Of a stretch of DNA of 47,490 bases, positions 1 through 9,305 are shown piece after piece (the stretch's first letter is position 1; each line of letters opens with the position of its first letter). The notes below the pieces were generated by a model. That model ran no database searches and was not told the origin of the DNA. It saw only the letters and a list, made by a program, of their open reading frames with translations. The stretch is taken from contig CAZJRB010000053.1 of assembly GCA_964547995.1 (NCBI GenBank), forward strand, positions 1 through 47,490, given 5' to 3'. Made by a program: the position numbers and the translations under genes. The stretch comes from CAZJRB01 sp964547995. Its GTDB lineage: Bacteria > Planctomycetota > Planctomycetia > Pirellulales > Thermoguttaceae.

Positions 1-83
1 GCCGGAGTGGCGGAATGGCAGACGCGCTGGATTCAAAATCCAGTGTCCTTCGGGACGTGTGGGTTCAACTCCCACCTCCGGTA
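1..83 (+). tRNA. tRNA-Leu (CAA)
   Basis: The sequence folds as a class II tRNA: 7-bp acceptor stem (1-7 with 76-82, first pair G-U), long variable arm with a TTCG-like loop, and T-arm 59-75 with loop TTCAACT. The anticodon loop TTCAAAA gives CAA, which reads the Leu codon TTG. The discriminator is A83. No CCA is encoded, so the 3' end must be added enzymatically. The promoter would lie left of the window. Confidence 0.96.
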
Positions 84-211
84 CTTGTGAAATGACAACG
101 GGTTACGTCGATTCGGCGTGGCCCGTTTTCAGTGGCTAGCGAGGGGCATCCCACAATTTTCCTGGAAAATCGTTGATCCAAGTCGTTGCCACGCAAGCAT
201 TTGTGTCACCA

Positions 212-320
212 GACATTTTTTGTGTGTGTGGCAAAAATGTCGTGCTAGTGCTTTGTCAAGTCTTAATTTTGGGGTTATCCGTGTCGTAAACCGTTGGCAC
301 TGCTGGACTAGCCAGCAGTG
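212..320. repeat. Two perfect palindromes in the tRNA-Leu / GH38 gap
   Basis: The gene-free stretch 84-356 holds a 9-bp inverted repeat GACATTTTT/AAAAATGTC (212-220 with 233-241) and a second one, CACTGCTGG/CCAGCAGTG (298-306 with 312-320, loop ACTAG). Neither is followed by a T-run on the minus strand, so neither is a standard terminator for the gene ending at 357. The second palindrome resembles a sequence I remember as dispersed in planctomycete genomes; that is recollection, not a search. Confidence 0.6.
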
Positions 321-356
321 GCACCCCAAATCCCAAATCTTAATTCTGACACAGCG

Positions 357-3227
357 CTAGCCGAATTCCGCCTCGACTTCGGCCCACTCGTAGGGGCCGA
401 GATCGACCGTGATGCGGTCGGCGTCGACGGGCAGTTGCAGGGGATCGTCATCGCCGGGGCGAATCTTCGCGGCCGATTTGACCAAGCGGAAGGAACGGAG
501 ACCGAGTTTCGCCCGACGATTCTCGGTTTGTAGAACGCGAACCCGGAAGCCGGTCAGGCTATCGTCTGCGAAGATCGGTTCCCAATACGTGGCGATCACG
601 TTGCGGGAATCGAGATGGAACCACCATCCCGCTTTCGCCGGGGGGCAGCGCACCGCGGGAACCACGGTTTCGGGTGCAAGGAACCCGATCGCCGCCGGCA
701 TCGCCGCCGGCAGGTCGATCCCAATACCGAAGCGAAACGACCGGGCAGCCTCGCCGCGAACTGCCAGCAGCATGTCGACCTTTCGCGGCCCGAAACGGCG
801 ATGGTACGGCAGCCCACCGGTCAGCAGCGTCGTGCGCGACTTGCCCGAGCGAATGTCGATGAAGTGCGGAGCCTCCAGTCGCACGCCCTCGGTCGGCACG
901 CTCGCCATGTTCACGCTGCGGAAGACGTCCGAGGTGGCGTCGTCCCAGGCGAACCGCGCGGCGTAGTAGGACGCCCACGGATTTGTCTCCGGCTGCTTCT
1001 CGATATCCAGATCGATCCGGACTTCGACGATCCGGCTTCCCCGCCAGAGTCGCGTGGTCTGGACGAAGCCGGCGAGCCGGTTGACGTTGCGATCGACCAG
1101 CCGGCCGCGGCAGACAATCTCGCCGACGATCGGCCCCGCTTGCGTCACGGTGATTTCGTCGGCTGCCATGACCGAGTAGTTCGAGTCGTCGTCCGGCTCG
1201 GCGCCACGGCCTTGCGGCGTTCTCAGGGCAACCTGCTGGGCAATTCGCGGGCCGCGGCTGTAGTAGTCGGCAATCGACAAGGCACCGGTGTGCGGATCGA
1301 GGGTCACTTCGGCGAACTCGTTTCGCAACACGTTCTCCTCGGTCATCGGCGGCTCTTCCCGTTGCTTTCGCCACCAGGGCTTGCGGGCCTTGGCGGGTTT
1401 GTCCGGTTCGGCCGGGTCGTTCGGACCGGGGCCCACCCAGGCGAATCCCATGGCGGGCACATCGACGACGGCCGATTCGCCGTCGGTCGCGCGGACCGGC
1501 TCGGCGACTTCCGGCGGATTGGCCAGCTCGGGTGTTTCGACACGAACCCGCCGCGGGAAACTCCACGGATTTGCCGCGAGGTAGCCGGTTTCAATTCCCT
1601 TGCCCACTTCGGTGTCCGAGCCGGTCAAGCTCGTCGAGCCGGTGAGCGATTCCGAGAACCGGGCAATCGCGTCGTCGAGATCGCTTTGGAGCCGTTCGTC
1701 CAACCGGTCGTCGGCCTCGGAATCCGTGGTAATGGAGTTTTCAACCTCATCGATTCGGTCGGATTCACCTGCTGCTCTCGGCGGCGTACCGCACGCGGCC
1801 GTCAGCATTTCGAGCGTTTGTACGGCCTCGGCAATCGCGCGGCGATGGTAATAGCGGACCCAACGCGAAATCGGATCGTCCCGTCCGGCGGCCACGTCCT
1901 GCTGCAGATACGGGGATCGGTACTGATCGGCCGTGTATTTCACTTCCTGGCTGGAGAACTGGCTTTCCTCGAAGTAATCGGTAATTGAGGAGAAGACTCC
2001 CACGACGGGCGAATAATCGGCAACACGTCGCAGGTCGTGGTACCACGTGCTCGATCGGCCGGGCCAGTGGGCGAACACGGCCGTTGCCACGTGATCGAGG
2101 TCCATGGCGCCGCCCAATTGTTCGGGCAGGGAGAGAAACGCGGCAGCCCCGTCGATGTTCATCGGTATCCGGCCGATGGCTTCGATGGGCGTACCGTCGG
2201 CGCCCTGCCACACAATGCGGCTTTGGTTGCCGACGGGGAACCGGCCATCGTCGAATGCACAATGGATGGCCCCGATGAAACCGAACTTTTTGAGGATCTG
2301 CGGCAATACGGGAGTCAGTCCGAACCGCCGCCGCCCAAAGACCGTCGGACGCACCCCGAGTATGTTTTCATAGGTCGAAATGCCCTGCTGAAGGTGGCGC
2401 CTGATTGCCTCCGGCGGAAGCAGCGGCAGAGGGGCTTCGAGGTACTCCCCGCCGACGAGCGTTGCCGTGTTGGACTTCAGGGCATCGGCGAGCGCCTTGC
2501 AGGTAGCGGGTTCCTGCCGTGCCATCTGCCGGAGCATCTCGCCGGAGAGCATCAGATTCGCGGCCTTGCCGTCGGCCAATTCGCCTCGTAGCGAGTTGCC
2601 CAATGTGGTCGGCGCGACGAGCGTCAAGTCGAGTAAATGGGCTTCGACCGGATAAAAATACTCCCTGGCTTCGTGGAGCAGCTCGAAGGTCGACTCGAGC
2701 TGCCTGCGGGCGGCTTCCACGTCTCCCTTGAAGATTTCGTCGACCGCCAGCAATAGTTCGGATTGGAAGCTTTCCTCATCAAGGTTGCTCATGTAGCGTA
2801 GCTGCCGCGTGAGCAATTCGACCTGAAAATGGCAGAATCCCAGTGCGAGAAACCCCGCCACCAACTCATGGTGCAGGTTGTCCGGCGGATGATCGAGATT
2901 CTTGAGCAACGTAGCAATGAGATCGTCGCGGCTACTCCAACCATCGACGACCCAGCCCCCCTGTTCGGTTGCCACTCGGGGCCAATCGGGGTCGGGGAGC
3001 GAGTTCCGGGAACACTCGGGGAGCAGGATCAGACGCTGGGCCGGTTCCGGGGGCGGTTCTTCGGCAGGCAGCCAGCTCGGCATTGCCTGGGCAATCTGTA
3101 ACAAGGCCGGATGCCACATGGCCGACCATGCCGAGAGTAATTGCTCGGCATCGGCATCGGGTCGTTGGAGTGGGAAATCCTCCAGACTTCGACAAGGGAG
3201 CAATACGATGAGTTCCTTTAACTTCAT
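357..3227 (-). CDS. GH38-like (alpha-mannosidase-type) glycoside hydrolase
   Basis: A protein of about 956 residues. The N-terminal half resembles the GH38/GH57 polysaccharide-deacetylase-like barrel: GGEYLEAP near 259-266, a GVRPTVFGRRRFG segment near 291, and AFDDGRFP near 324. An acidic, proline-rich linker of about 150 residues follows. Residues from about 620 to the end resemble the GH38 C-terminal beta-sandwich (NEFAEVTLDPHTGALSI and downstream strands). I cannot place the catalytic Asp with confidence, so mannosidase activity is inferred from the fold. No signal peptide is visible; the protein is probably cytoplasmic. The start MKLKELIVLLP at 3227 was chosen because the upstream extension is low in family-like sequence; no strong ribosome site precedes it. 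It is divergent from the pilM operon. Confidence 0.65.
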   Translation of the reverse strand: MKLKELIVLLPCRSLEDFPLQRPDADAEQLLSAWSAMWHPALLQIAQAMPSWLPAEEPPPEPAQRLILLPECSRNSLPDPDWPRVATEQGGWVVDGWSSRDDLIATLLKNLDHPPDNLHHELVAGFLALGFCHFQVELLTRQLRYMSNLDEESFQSELLLAVDEIFKGDVEAARRQLESTFELLHEAREYFYPVEAHLLDLTLVAPTTLGNSLRGELADGKAANLMLSGEMLRQMARQEPATCKALADALKSNTATLVGGEYLEAPLPLLPPEAIRRHLQQGISTYENILGVRPTVFGRRRFGLTPVLPQILKKFGFIGAIHCAFDDGRFPVGNQSRIVWQGADGTPIEAIGRIPMNIDGAAAFLSLPEQLGGAMDLDHVATAVFAHWPGRSSTWYHDLRRVADYSPVVGVFSSITDYFEESQFSSQEVKYTADQYRSPYLQQDVAAGRDDPISRWVRYYHRRAIAEAVQTLEMLTAACGTPPRAAGESDRIDEVENSITTDSEADDRLDERLQSDLDDAIARFSESLTGSTSLTGSDTEVGKGIETGYLAANPWSFPRRVRVETPELANPPEVAEPVRATDGESAVVDVPAMGFAWVGPGPNDPAEPDKPAKARKPWWRKQREEPPMTEENVLRNEFAEVTLDPHTGALSIADYYSRGPRIAQQVALRTPQGRGAEPDDDSNYSVMAADEITVTQAGPIVGEIVCRGRLVDRNVNRLAGFVQTTRLWRGSRIVEVRIDLDIEKQPETNPWASYYAARFAWDDATSDVFRSVNMASVPTEGVRLEAPHFIDIRSGKSRTTLLTGGLPYHRRFGPRKVDMLLAVRGEAARSFRFGIGIDLPAAMPAAIGFLAPETVVPAVRCPPAKAGWWFHLDSRNVIATYWEPIFADDSLTGFRVRVLQTENRRAKLGLRSFRLVKSAAKIRPGDDDPLQLPVDADRITVDLGPYEWAEVEAEFG

Positions 3228-3457
3228 GGCATGTAGAGATTTATGCCGACTGCCGGGATGCCGTGCCGGCTTGCTGCAATATATGGACAGACCCGTTGGC
3301 AACTTTCTCACCATAGCCTGTGTGGGCGGAGACGTCGAGCGGCAGTCATTTGGGCAGGGCACGGCATAGTATTATAGGGTGATGCGCCGCCACCCAATGA
3401 GGTAGACATTGCCCAACCAAAAGGGCCCGTTGAAGAAGATCCCCATGGTACAACTGG

Positions 3458-3485
3458 TTGACAAAATTGCCTTATTCTGGATAAA
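3458..3485 (+). promoter_or_regulatory. Probable sigma70-type promoter of the pilM operon
   Basis: A perfect TTGACA (3458-3463) is followed after 16 bases by GATAAA (3480-3485), four of six matches to TATAAT. It lies about 140 bases upstream of the pilM ATG in the divergent gap 3228-3624, in which I see no gene. The 16-base spacer matches that of the tRNA-Ile and tatA promoters in this window. Confidence 0.5.
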
Positions 3486-3624
3486 GTGAGGTAAGGGAGA
3501 AAGTAGGTAACCCTATTGGACACATCTTGAGGGGCCGACTTTAAGGGCCGGGTTGCCAGGAACAGAGAGTCGCCCATTCTCTGAGGCGGCTCGGTTGGAA
3601 TATTCGACAGAGGAAATCTCCACC

Positions 3625-5727
3625 ATGGCCAAAACCGACGCCGTTTGGGGCATTGATATTGGTCAGTGTGCGCTGAAGGCGTTGCGGTGCCGCCCGCATC
3701 ACCAGAAAGATCGGATTATCGCCGATGCCTTCGATTTCATCGAGTACCCCAAAATCCTGACGCAGCCCGATGTCAATCCGGAAGAATTGATTGCCGATGC
3801 ACTCGAGCAATTCCTCTCGCGCAATTCACTTCAAGGGGACCGGGTCGCCGTAAGCGTTTCGGGACAGAGCGGTCTGGCGCGATTCATCAAGCTCCCGCCC
3901 GTCGAATCCAAGAAGATTCCCGATATTGTCCGGTTTGAGGCCCGGCAGCAGATTCCCTTCGATCTGAACGACGTGATCTGGGACTATCAACGCATGGGTG
4001 GCGGGGTCGAGGAAGAAGGGTTCGCTCTGGAGACCGAGATTGGCCTTTTCGCGATGAAGCGCGAGGCGGTATTTCGCGCGCTCGAACCATATCAGAAGGC
4101 GGGTATTGAAGTTGATTTCATTCAACTTGCACCGCTGGCCCTGTACAACTGGGTGCTGTTCGACCAGATGCAGGACCTGCCCACGGCTGAGGATTACGAC
4201 CCGGAGAATCCCCCCGAGTCGATCGTCATCTTCTCGATCGGGACCGACGCGACCGATCTGGTAATCACCAACGGATACCGGGTGTGGCAGCGCAGCATCC
4301 CGCTCGGCGGAAACCATTTCACCAAAGCACTGACGAAAGACCTGAAGCTCACTTCCGCCAAGGCCGAGCATCTGAAGCGCAATGCCACGGCCGCTCAGGA
4401 CCCCAAAGCGATTTTCCAGGCGATGCGGCCGGTTTTCAACGACCTGCTGACCGAGTTGCAGCGTTCGATCGGGTACTTCACGAACATCGACCGCAACGCC
4501 AAGATCGGGCGGGTTGTTGCCTTGGGGAACGCGATGAAGCTGTCGGGGTTGCAGACCTACCTGACGAAAAGCCTCGGGCACGAGGTCGAACGGATCGACG
4601 AGTACCAGGGTCTGGTCGGCCCCCAGGTAACGGGTGCCCCGGCCTTTCAAGAAAACGCGCTGAGTTTTGCGGTCAGCTACGGTCTTGCACTACAAGGGCT
4701 GGGAAAGGCGGGACTGCAAACCAACCTCTTGCCCGGCGAGATCGTCAAGGACCGCCTCATCCGTCAGAAGAAGCCCTGGGCGATTGCTGTTGCTGCAATT
4801 CTGCTGCTGGCGTGTACCGTCGGTTTCGCCGCCTCCTCCATTTTGTTCAGCAGCGTCAAAGACGACATTTGGAAATCCGCCAAAGGAAAGGCCGACGGCG
4901 AAATCAAAACGGCTCAGAAATACGTCGATGGGTGCAAAGCTGCGGAAGTCAAGTTCGAGGACGTTAAGAAAATCGGCACACACCTGGTCCAGAACGTGGA
5001 CAACCGGGTTGTTTGGGCAGAGTTGTTGCTCGCGATCAACCGGTGCCTGCCTCGGGACCCCCGAGGTGAACGGCCGAAAAACATCTACGAACGAAACGAG
5101 TTGCACATCACCAATCTCGACTGCTGGTCCGTGGCGGACGTGGGGGTCTGGTATAAGAACGTGCAACAGCAGAGATTTGATGCGCAGGCCACGCCGGGCC
5201 GGCCCGCGACGAACCCCAAACCGGGCACCCAGGAAAGCAAAACAAGTGACAAGAAAGACGGCGATGATGGCCAAGGGGGCGCGCCCAGGGGGCCCGGGTG
5301 GATCGTCCGGCTTACGGGATACCACTACCACAATCCGCCCCGGCAAGGGGTGCGAATGCCGGGCGGGTTCGAATACGGACCCGGATTCGTTCGTAAAACG
5401 CTCATTGAGAGCTTGAGTAACGGTGAAGTGACCTTGCTTGATGCCGACCGGGTTCCGGAGACGGTGACGACAAAGGAGCTTGGAATCGACCATCCGGTCC
5501 TTATCAACCCCAAGCGGGTGCGGTACGTCACGGTCAACGATCCCAACAAGGACCGCGAGGAGGCAGGAGTGCCGTCGGGCGGGCCCGGCAATGGGGAGAC
5601 CGTGCCGCTGGGGAGATTCGACTTCGTAGTCGAGTTTTGCTGGCAGTCAAAATCTCCGACGCAACGCAAAGAGGCCAGAGAAGCACTTGAGGCAGCGGGT
5701 GGAAACCTGCCCGAAGGAAAGGAGTAG
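3625..5727 (+). CDS. pilM: PilM-PilN fusion, type IV pilus inner-membrane alignment protein
   Basis: A 700-residue protein, about twice the usual PilM length. Residues 1-360 are an actin-like PilM ATPase (WGIDIGQCALKALR near the start, later FSIGTDATDLVI and GNAMKLSGL). Residues 367-370 are NLLP, the short cytoplasmic motif with which PilN normally docks onto PilM. A basic stretch and a membrane helix (about 385-405) follow, then a long exported PilN-like region. This reads as PilM and PilN fused in one chain; in other bacteria they are separate proteins linking the secretin to the cytoplasmic motor. The ATG at 3625 has GAGGAAA about 9 bases upstream. The stop is 4 bases before the next start, so the genes are probably co-transcribed. 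No pilin or motor ATPase gene is in the window, so pilus versus secretion cannot be decided. Confidence 0.88.
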   Translation: MAKTDAVWGIDIGQCALKALRCRPHHQKDRIIADAFDFIEYPKILTQPDVNPEELIADALEQFLSRNSLQGDRVAVSVSGQSGLARFIKLPPVESKKIPDIVRFEARQQIPFDLNDVIWDYQRMGGGVEEEGFALETEIGLFAMKREAVFRALEPYQKAGIEVDFIQLAPLALYNWVLFDQMQDLPTAEDYDPENPPESIVIFSIGTDATDLVITNGYRVWQRSIPLGGNHFTKALTKDLKLTSAKAEHLKRNATAAQDPKAIFQAMRPVFNDLLTELQRSIGYFTNIDRNAKIGRVVALGNAMKLSGLQTYLTKSLGHEVERIDEYQGLVGPQVTGAPAFQENALSFAVSYGLALQGLGKAGLQTNLLPGEIVKDRLIRQKKPWAIAVAAILLLACTVGFAASSILFSSVKDDIWKSAKGKADGEIKTAQKYVDGCKAAEVKFEDVKKIGTHLVQNVDNRVVWAELLLAINRCLPRDPRGERPKNIYERNELHITNLDCWSVADVGVWYKNVQQQRFDAQATPGRPATNPKPGTQESKTSDKKDGDDGQGGAPRGPGWIVRLTGYHYHNPPRQGVRMPGGFEYGPGFVRKTLIESLSNGEVTLLDADRVPETVTTKELGIDHPVLINPKRVRYVTVNDPNKDREEAGVPSGGPGNGETVPLGRFDFVVEFCWQSKSPTQRKEAREALEAAGGNLPEGKE

Positions 5728-5731
5728 TGCC

Positions 5732-7297
5732 GTGGATAAGGTGAAGGTCGCCCTGGAGATGATCAAGAAACACCATTTCTGGGTCCTGTGCATGACCGTC
5801 GTGGTCCTCGGCCTGATGGCCTGGTTCACCGCCACGAAGATTCTCGCAAAACAATACGAAGAGAAAAAGGGCGTCCTCGAGGGCTTGTTCAGCTCGTTGA
5901 ACACGATTACCAACCGTGGCGACCACCCCAACGACAAAGTAGTCTTGGCCAAGGAGTCGGAAACCGAAAAGCTGAAGGGAGACGTGTTTAAGTCGTGGCA
6001 AAAGCTCTACAAGGTACAAAAAGAGAAGAATCCCTGGCCTCCCGTCCTTGGTGAGGAGTTTCTCAGGCACTGCGAGGATGAAGAGATTCCCACCCATCTC
6101 CGATTCGATTACATGCAGTTCATCACCCAATACGTTCCCACGCTGTTCGGCGAAGACATGGCCAATATCGTTCGGCCGAAGGACGGGGGAGAAGGAGTTT
6201 CTGCTGAACCGGCGGCCGAACCCGCAAACCCGGGGCCGGGTGTGGGCGCGGGACCCGGCGTTGAAGAAGAAAAACGGCCCGAGGTCAAAATGATCGGCGT
6301 GGTCAAGTGGAACGAAGGGGATCGCAAGCGGCTGATGGCAAAGTTCCAGTGGGAAACAACGCCTTCGACACGCCAAGTCCGCCTTGCCCAGGAAGACCTC
6401 TGGGTCTACGAAGCCCTCGTGAGAATCATCAGGAACACGAACAAGTACGTCGGGTACAACCAGGAGAAGAAGTGTACCGCCAACCACAATGCAAACATCA
6501 AAGAAATCACCTCCCTGGAGATAGGCAATTATTCGAGAAGTGCAGGAGAGACCGTGATGGAGGTCGGACAGAAGAAGGCATCTTCCGGAGGGGATGGCCC
6601 TCGAACTCCGTCGACCCCCGAGGACGAACTCCTTTCGGGGCGGTACGTGGACGACCACGGCAAATCGGTGGCCCCCAACAAAATGCCCTACGCAGAATAC
6701 AAGATCATGCCCATTCGCATGAAACTGGTCATGAACCAGATGATGATTCCCAAGCTGCTCGTCGAGTGCGCCAATTCGAGTATGCCGATCGAGGTCCGCC
6801 GTGTCCGCCTGCGGCCCGACAACCGCGGCCTCGACTTGTCTGCCGCACCTGCAGGCGCAGGTGGGAACTTGGCTGCCCAGGCGGCCGCCTTTCATATGCA
6901 CGGAGGTCGCGACGATGGCGTCGAAGTGAAACAATTGGATGGCTCGGACATCCCCGTGGAAATTTCGGGATTCATCTACATCTATAACCCCCCGGACAAG
7001 GACAAATTAGGAACCGGGGCTGCCAGCGAAAAGCCGGAGCCCGAAACGGAACCCGGAACCGAAGAACCCGGAACCGAAGAACCCGGAACCGAAGAACCCG
7101 GAACCGAAGAATCCAAACCGACCGAAACGCCGGCGCCTCCCGTAACACCGGCGCCCGGACCGACCGCAGCGCCTGGATTGCGTCCCGGTCCAGGACCGGT
7201 CCAGCCCGGTGCAGCGCCTGGAATGGGGCCCGGTGCCCCGGCGCCTCGTCCGGCCGCACCGCCAGCTCCGGGCCCGGCACCCGCTGGGAGCGGCTAA
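5732..7297 (+). CDS. Single-pass membrane protein at the PilO position
   Basis: A 521-residue protein with a short basic cytoplasmic start, a membrane helix at about 15-33, then a charged helical stretch (KILAKQYEEKKGVLEG). This is the topology of PilO, but I see no certain sequence homology. The last ~85 residues are rich in Pro, Glu, Gly and Ala and include four exact PGTEE units. The GTG start at 5732 is preferred because AAGGAAAGGAG lies at 5714-5724, overlapping the end of pilM. Its place between the PilM-N fusion and the secretin suggests a periplasmic spacer in the alignment complex; that role is inferred from position. Confidence 0.75.
   Translation: MDKVKVALEMIKKHHFWVLCMTVVVLGLMAWFTATKILAKQYEEKKGVLEGLFSSLNTITNRGDHPNDKVVLAKESETEKLKGDVFKSWQKLYKVQKEKNPWPPVLGEEFLRHCEDEEIPTHLRFDYMQFITQYVPTLFGEDMANIVRPKDGGEGVSAEPAAEPANPGPGVGAGPGVEEEKRPEVKMIGVVKWNEGDRKRLMAKFQWETTPSTRQVRLAQEDLWVYEALVRIIRNTNKYVGYNQEKKCTANHNANIKEITSLEIGNYSRSAGETVMEVGQKKASSGGDGPRTPSTPEDELLSGRYVDDHGKSVAPNKMPYAEYKIMPIRMKLVMNQMMIPKLLVECANSSMPIEVRRVRLRPDNRGLDLSAAPAGAGGNLAAQAAAFHMHGGRDDGVEVKQLDGSDIPVEISGFIYIYNPPDKDKLGTGAASEKPEPETEPGTEEPGTEEPGTEEPGTEESKPTETPAPPVTPAPGPTAAPGLRPGPGPVQPGAAPGMGPGAPAPRPAAPPAPGPAPAGSG
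7052..7111 (+). repeat. Four exact 15-bp in-frame tandem repeats
   Basis: The unit CCCGGAACCGAAGAA occurs four times without a mismatch (7052, 7067, 7082, 7097) and encodes repeated PGTEE. Complete identity suggests recent expansion by slippage. The unit is a multiple of three, so changes in copy number keep the frame. Confidence 0.95.
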
Positions 7298-7343
7298 TTC
7301 TCGTCGCAACCCGAGAACGTACAAATCGACAGGATCCGCGGCC

Positions 7344-9305
7344 ATGAAAATCAAAATGAAATTCGACAAGGACGCCATCGTCGGGTTCACCGTTCAGCAC
7401 GCCGAGAAGTTAGTCTTCGCGGTTGCCGTTGTTTGCTGTGCGATAATCGTCTACGGGGCAGTCCAACAAAAGCCATACAAGAAAACACCGAAGGAGATGG
7501 AAGAGCAGGCCGACCGCGCCCAGAAGCACGTGAAATCGACCGACCCGGATGCCATTGCCGGGTCGAGCGCCCCGCCGTTTTTCGAAATCGTCAGCGGCAT
7601 GCTTAATCCGATGAATGAGGATGCGTATCGATACAAGGCAGCCTGGCATGAAGACATCTTCCCGAAACTCCGCCTCCGCACGAAGCCGCCCTTGTTAACG
7701 GTGGAGGAATTGCGTGGTAGCGCCGGGCGTGCCCCGTTTGGGTCGGCGCCCGCCAGGGCCGCCGCCGGCGCCCAAGGGCAGACCGTTTGTGGAAAACGAT
7801 GGATCGTGATCACCGGCTTGGTGCCCATCAAAAGGCAACGCGAGGCCTACGACGAAACCTTCCACAACGTGAGGGAACCCAATCCCCAAAGAGATGCTCC
7901 ACATTACTACTATTATTGGGTCGAGCGGGCCGAGGTAAACGGCCCCGATTCAGAACTCGCCTGGACGAGATTGTCCCGCAGAAGGCACAAGGACATGGCG
8001 ATAGCTGAGTGGGGTAACGAAGGGCACGAAGTCATCGAGGAAAAATATCTTGACCCCAATCGACGTCTCCCCTTTCCGTTGGGGCCAAAGGTGAGCGAGG
8101 AAACCGACGATATCCGAATAGGCGGCCCACACGCAAAACAGGGGGGTGTAAAATCTGTGTGGGCAACGGATGAATCGGTTGCCCATCTCCCCCAAATCCC
8201 CTTGCCCAAGCCGGAAGAGCCGGCAGAAACACCGGCGGCTCCCGACCCGACAGCACCGGGTGACATTCCGCCGGAGGATTCACAAACCCTTCCTGATGGA
8301 AACGAGCTTCCTCCCGACAGCCGCGCCACACTCAAAGCCGGTCGGCCCGCACCTGTAATCCGTCGCCCCGGCATGCCTGCTACGGACGTGGAAGAAGAGG
8401 AGCCGGAATACTGGTTGTTTCGCTTCTTCGACTTCAAGGTCGAGCCGGGCAAGAGCTACCGTTATCGCGTGCAATTGGTGTTGGAAAACCCGAACTTTGA
8501 TGTCCCGAATCGCCACTTGGACCCGGCCTTGGTGGCCGAACAGGAACGGTTGATCGCTAAAGGGAAGCGAGTGCAATACCTCACGGGCAACTACTCCGAG
8601 CCGACCGGAGTGATTGACGTCCCTCGCGATTATGAAGTGCTGCTGGCTTCGGTCAAAGCCCCGCTTCGCTCTTGGAACGATCCATCCGTGAACATGATGG
8701 TCGTGAAATGGGTCGAAAGTTGTGGGAAATTAGCGCATCACACGCAGGAACGAGTCATTCGCGGCAATGTTCTCAACTATCACATGAAGTGGCCTCCCGA
8801 GAAGGTGACAAGATCCACTGGCAGGGATGACGCCAGGGACGACAATAGGGATGATGCCAGGGGTAGGACCAGGGATAGGGCCAGAGAAGACGATGCAGAG
8901 TCGGCTACTTCGTTGTCTGCGATGGCCGCCGCTGCTGCTGCCGCTGAAACACCCGACTCGGATGGTGCGATCCCCGTCAGCTACGAAACCGAGGCCGTGG
9001 TGCTGGACATAGCCGGGGGCGGGCGACGACTGCCTGGCAGGGATGTGCCCGGCCGAGTCATCTTGCTCGACAGCGATGGGGCCCTGGTCGTTTGCGACGA
9101 ACTGGAGGATCGGCCCAAGGTTGCCGCGCGCACTGAGGTATTGAAGGAAGAGGAGGAGCCCGAGGAGAAGGCATCGCCGAGCCGCCGCCCCGGGGTTCGC
9201 ACTCCTGGTACTACGGCGCGCACACCCCGTGGAAGGCCTCGCACGCCTGCCACTAAGCCTCCTCGCAGGGCTCCCAGCCTTGACGATATCCGGGTCCCAC
9301 CGTAA
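7344..9305 (+). CDS. Single-pass membrane protein of the pilus-like operon
   Basis: A 653-residue protein with a basic N-terminus, one membrane helix (about 21-40) and a long exported region, the layout of PilO/PilP-class alignment proteins. A conserved-looking segment (FRFFDFKVEPGKSYRYRVQL) lies in the middle. A stretch around 8820-8890 codes for alternating Arg and Asp. The last residues, APSLDDIRVP plus a final Pro, recur almost unchanged in the next gene, the secretin. The ATG at 7344 has AGGAT upstream and lies 46 bases after the previous stop. I recognise no named family; its job is inferred from the operon. Confidence 0.75.
   Translation: MKIKMKFDKDAIVGFTVQHAEKLVFAVAVVCCAIIVYGAVQQKPYKKTPKEMEEQADRAQKHVKSTDPDAIAGSSAPPFFEIVSGMLNPMNEDAYRYKAAWHEDIFPKLRLRTKPPLLTVEELRGSAGRAPFGSAPARAAAGAQGQTVCGKRWIVITGLVPIKRQREAYDETFHNVREPNPQRDAPHYYYYWVERAEVNGPDSELAWTRLSRRRHKDMAIAEWGNEGHEVIEEKYLDPNRRLPFPLGPKVSEETDDIRIGGPHAKQGGVKSVWATDESVAHLPQIPLPKPEEPAETPAAPDPTAPGDIPPEDSQTLPDGNELPPDSRATLKAGRPAPVIRRPGMPATDVEEEEPEYWLFRFFDFKVEPGKSYRYRVQLVLENPNFDVPNRHLDPALVAEQERLIAKGKRVQYLTGNYSEPTGVIDVPRDYEVLLASVKAPLRSWNDPSVNMMVVKWVESCGKLAHHTQERVIRGNVLNYHMKWPPEKVTRSTGRDDARDDNRDDARGRTRDRAREDDAESATSLSAMAAAAAAAETPDSDGAIPVSYETEAVVLDIAGGGRRLPGRDVPGRVILLDSDGALVVCDELEDRPKVAARTEVLKEEEEPEEKASPSRRPGVRTPGTTARTPRGRPRTPATKPPRRAPSLDDIRVPP

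Noticed and set aside
118..360. Short open frames on both strands between tRNA-Leu and the GH38-like gene.
   Set aside because: No family-like sequence or ribosome site; they overlap palindromic intergenic sequence.
615..1988. A 457-codon plus-strand frame antisense to the GH38-like gene.
   Set aside because: Composition is that of a GC-rich shadow frame; the minus-strand frame carries recognisable domain sequence.
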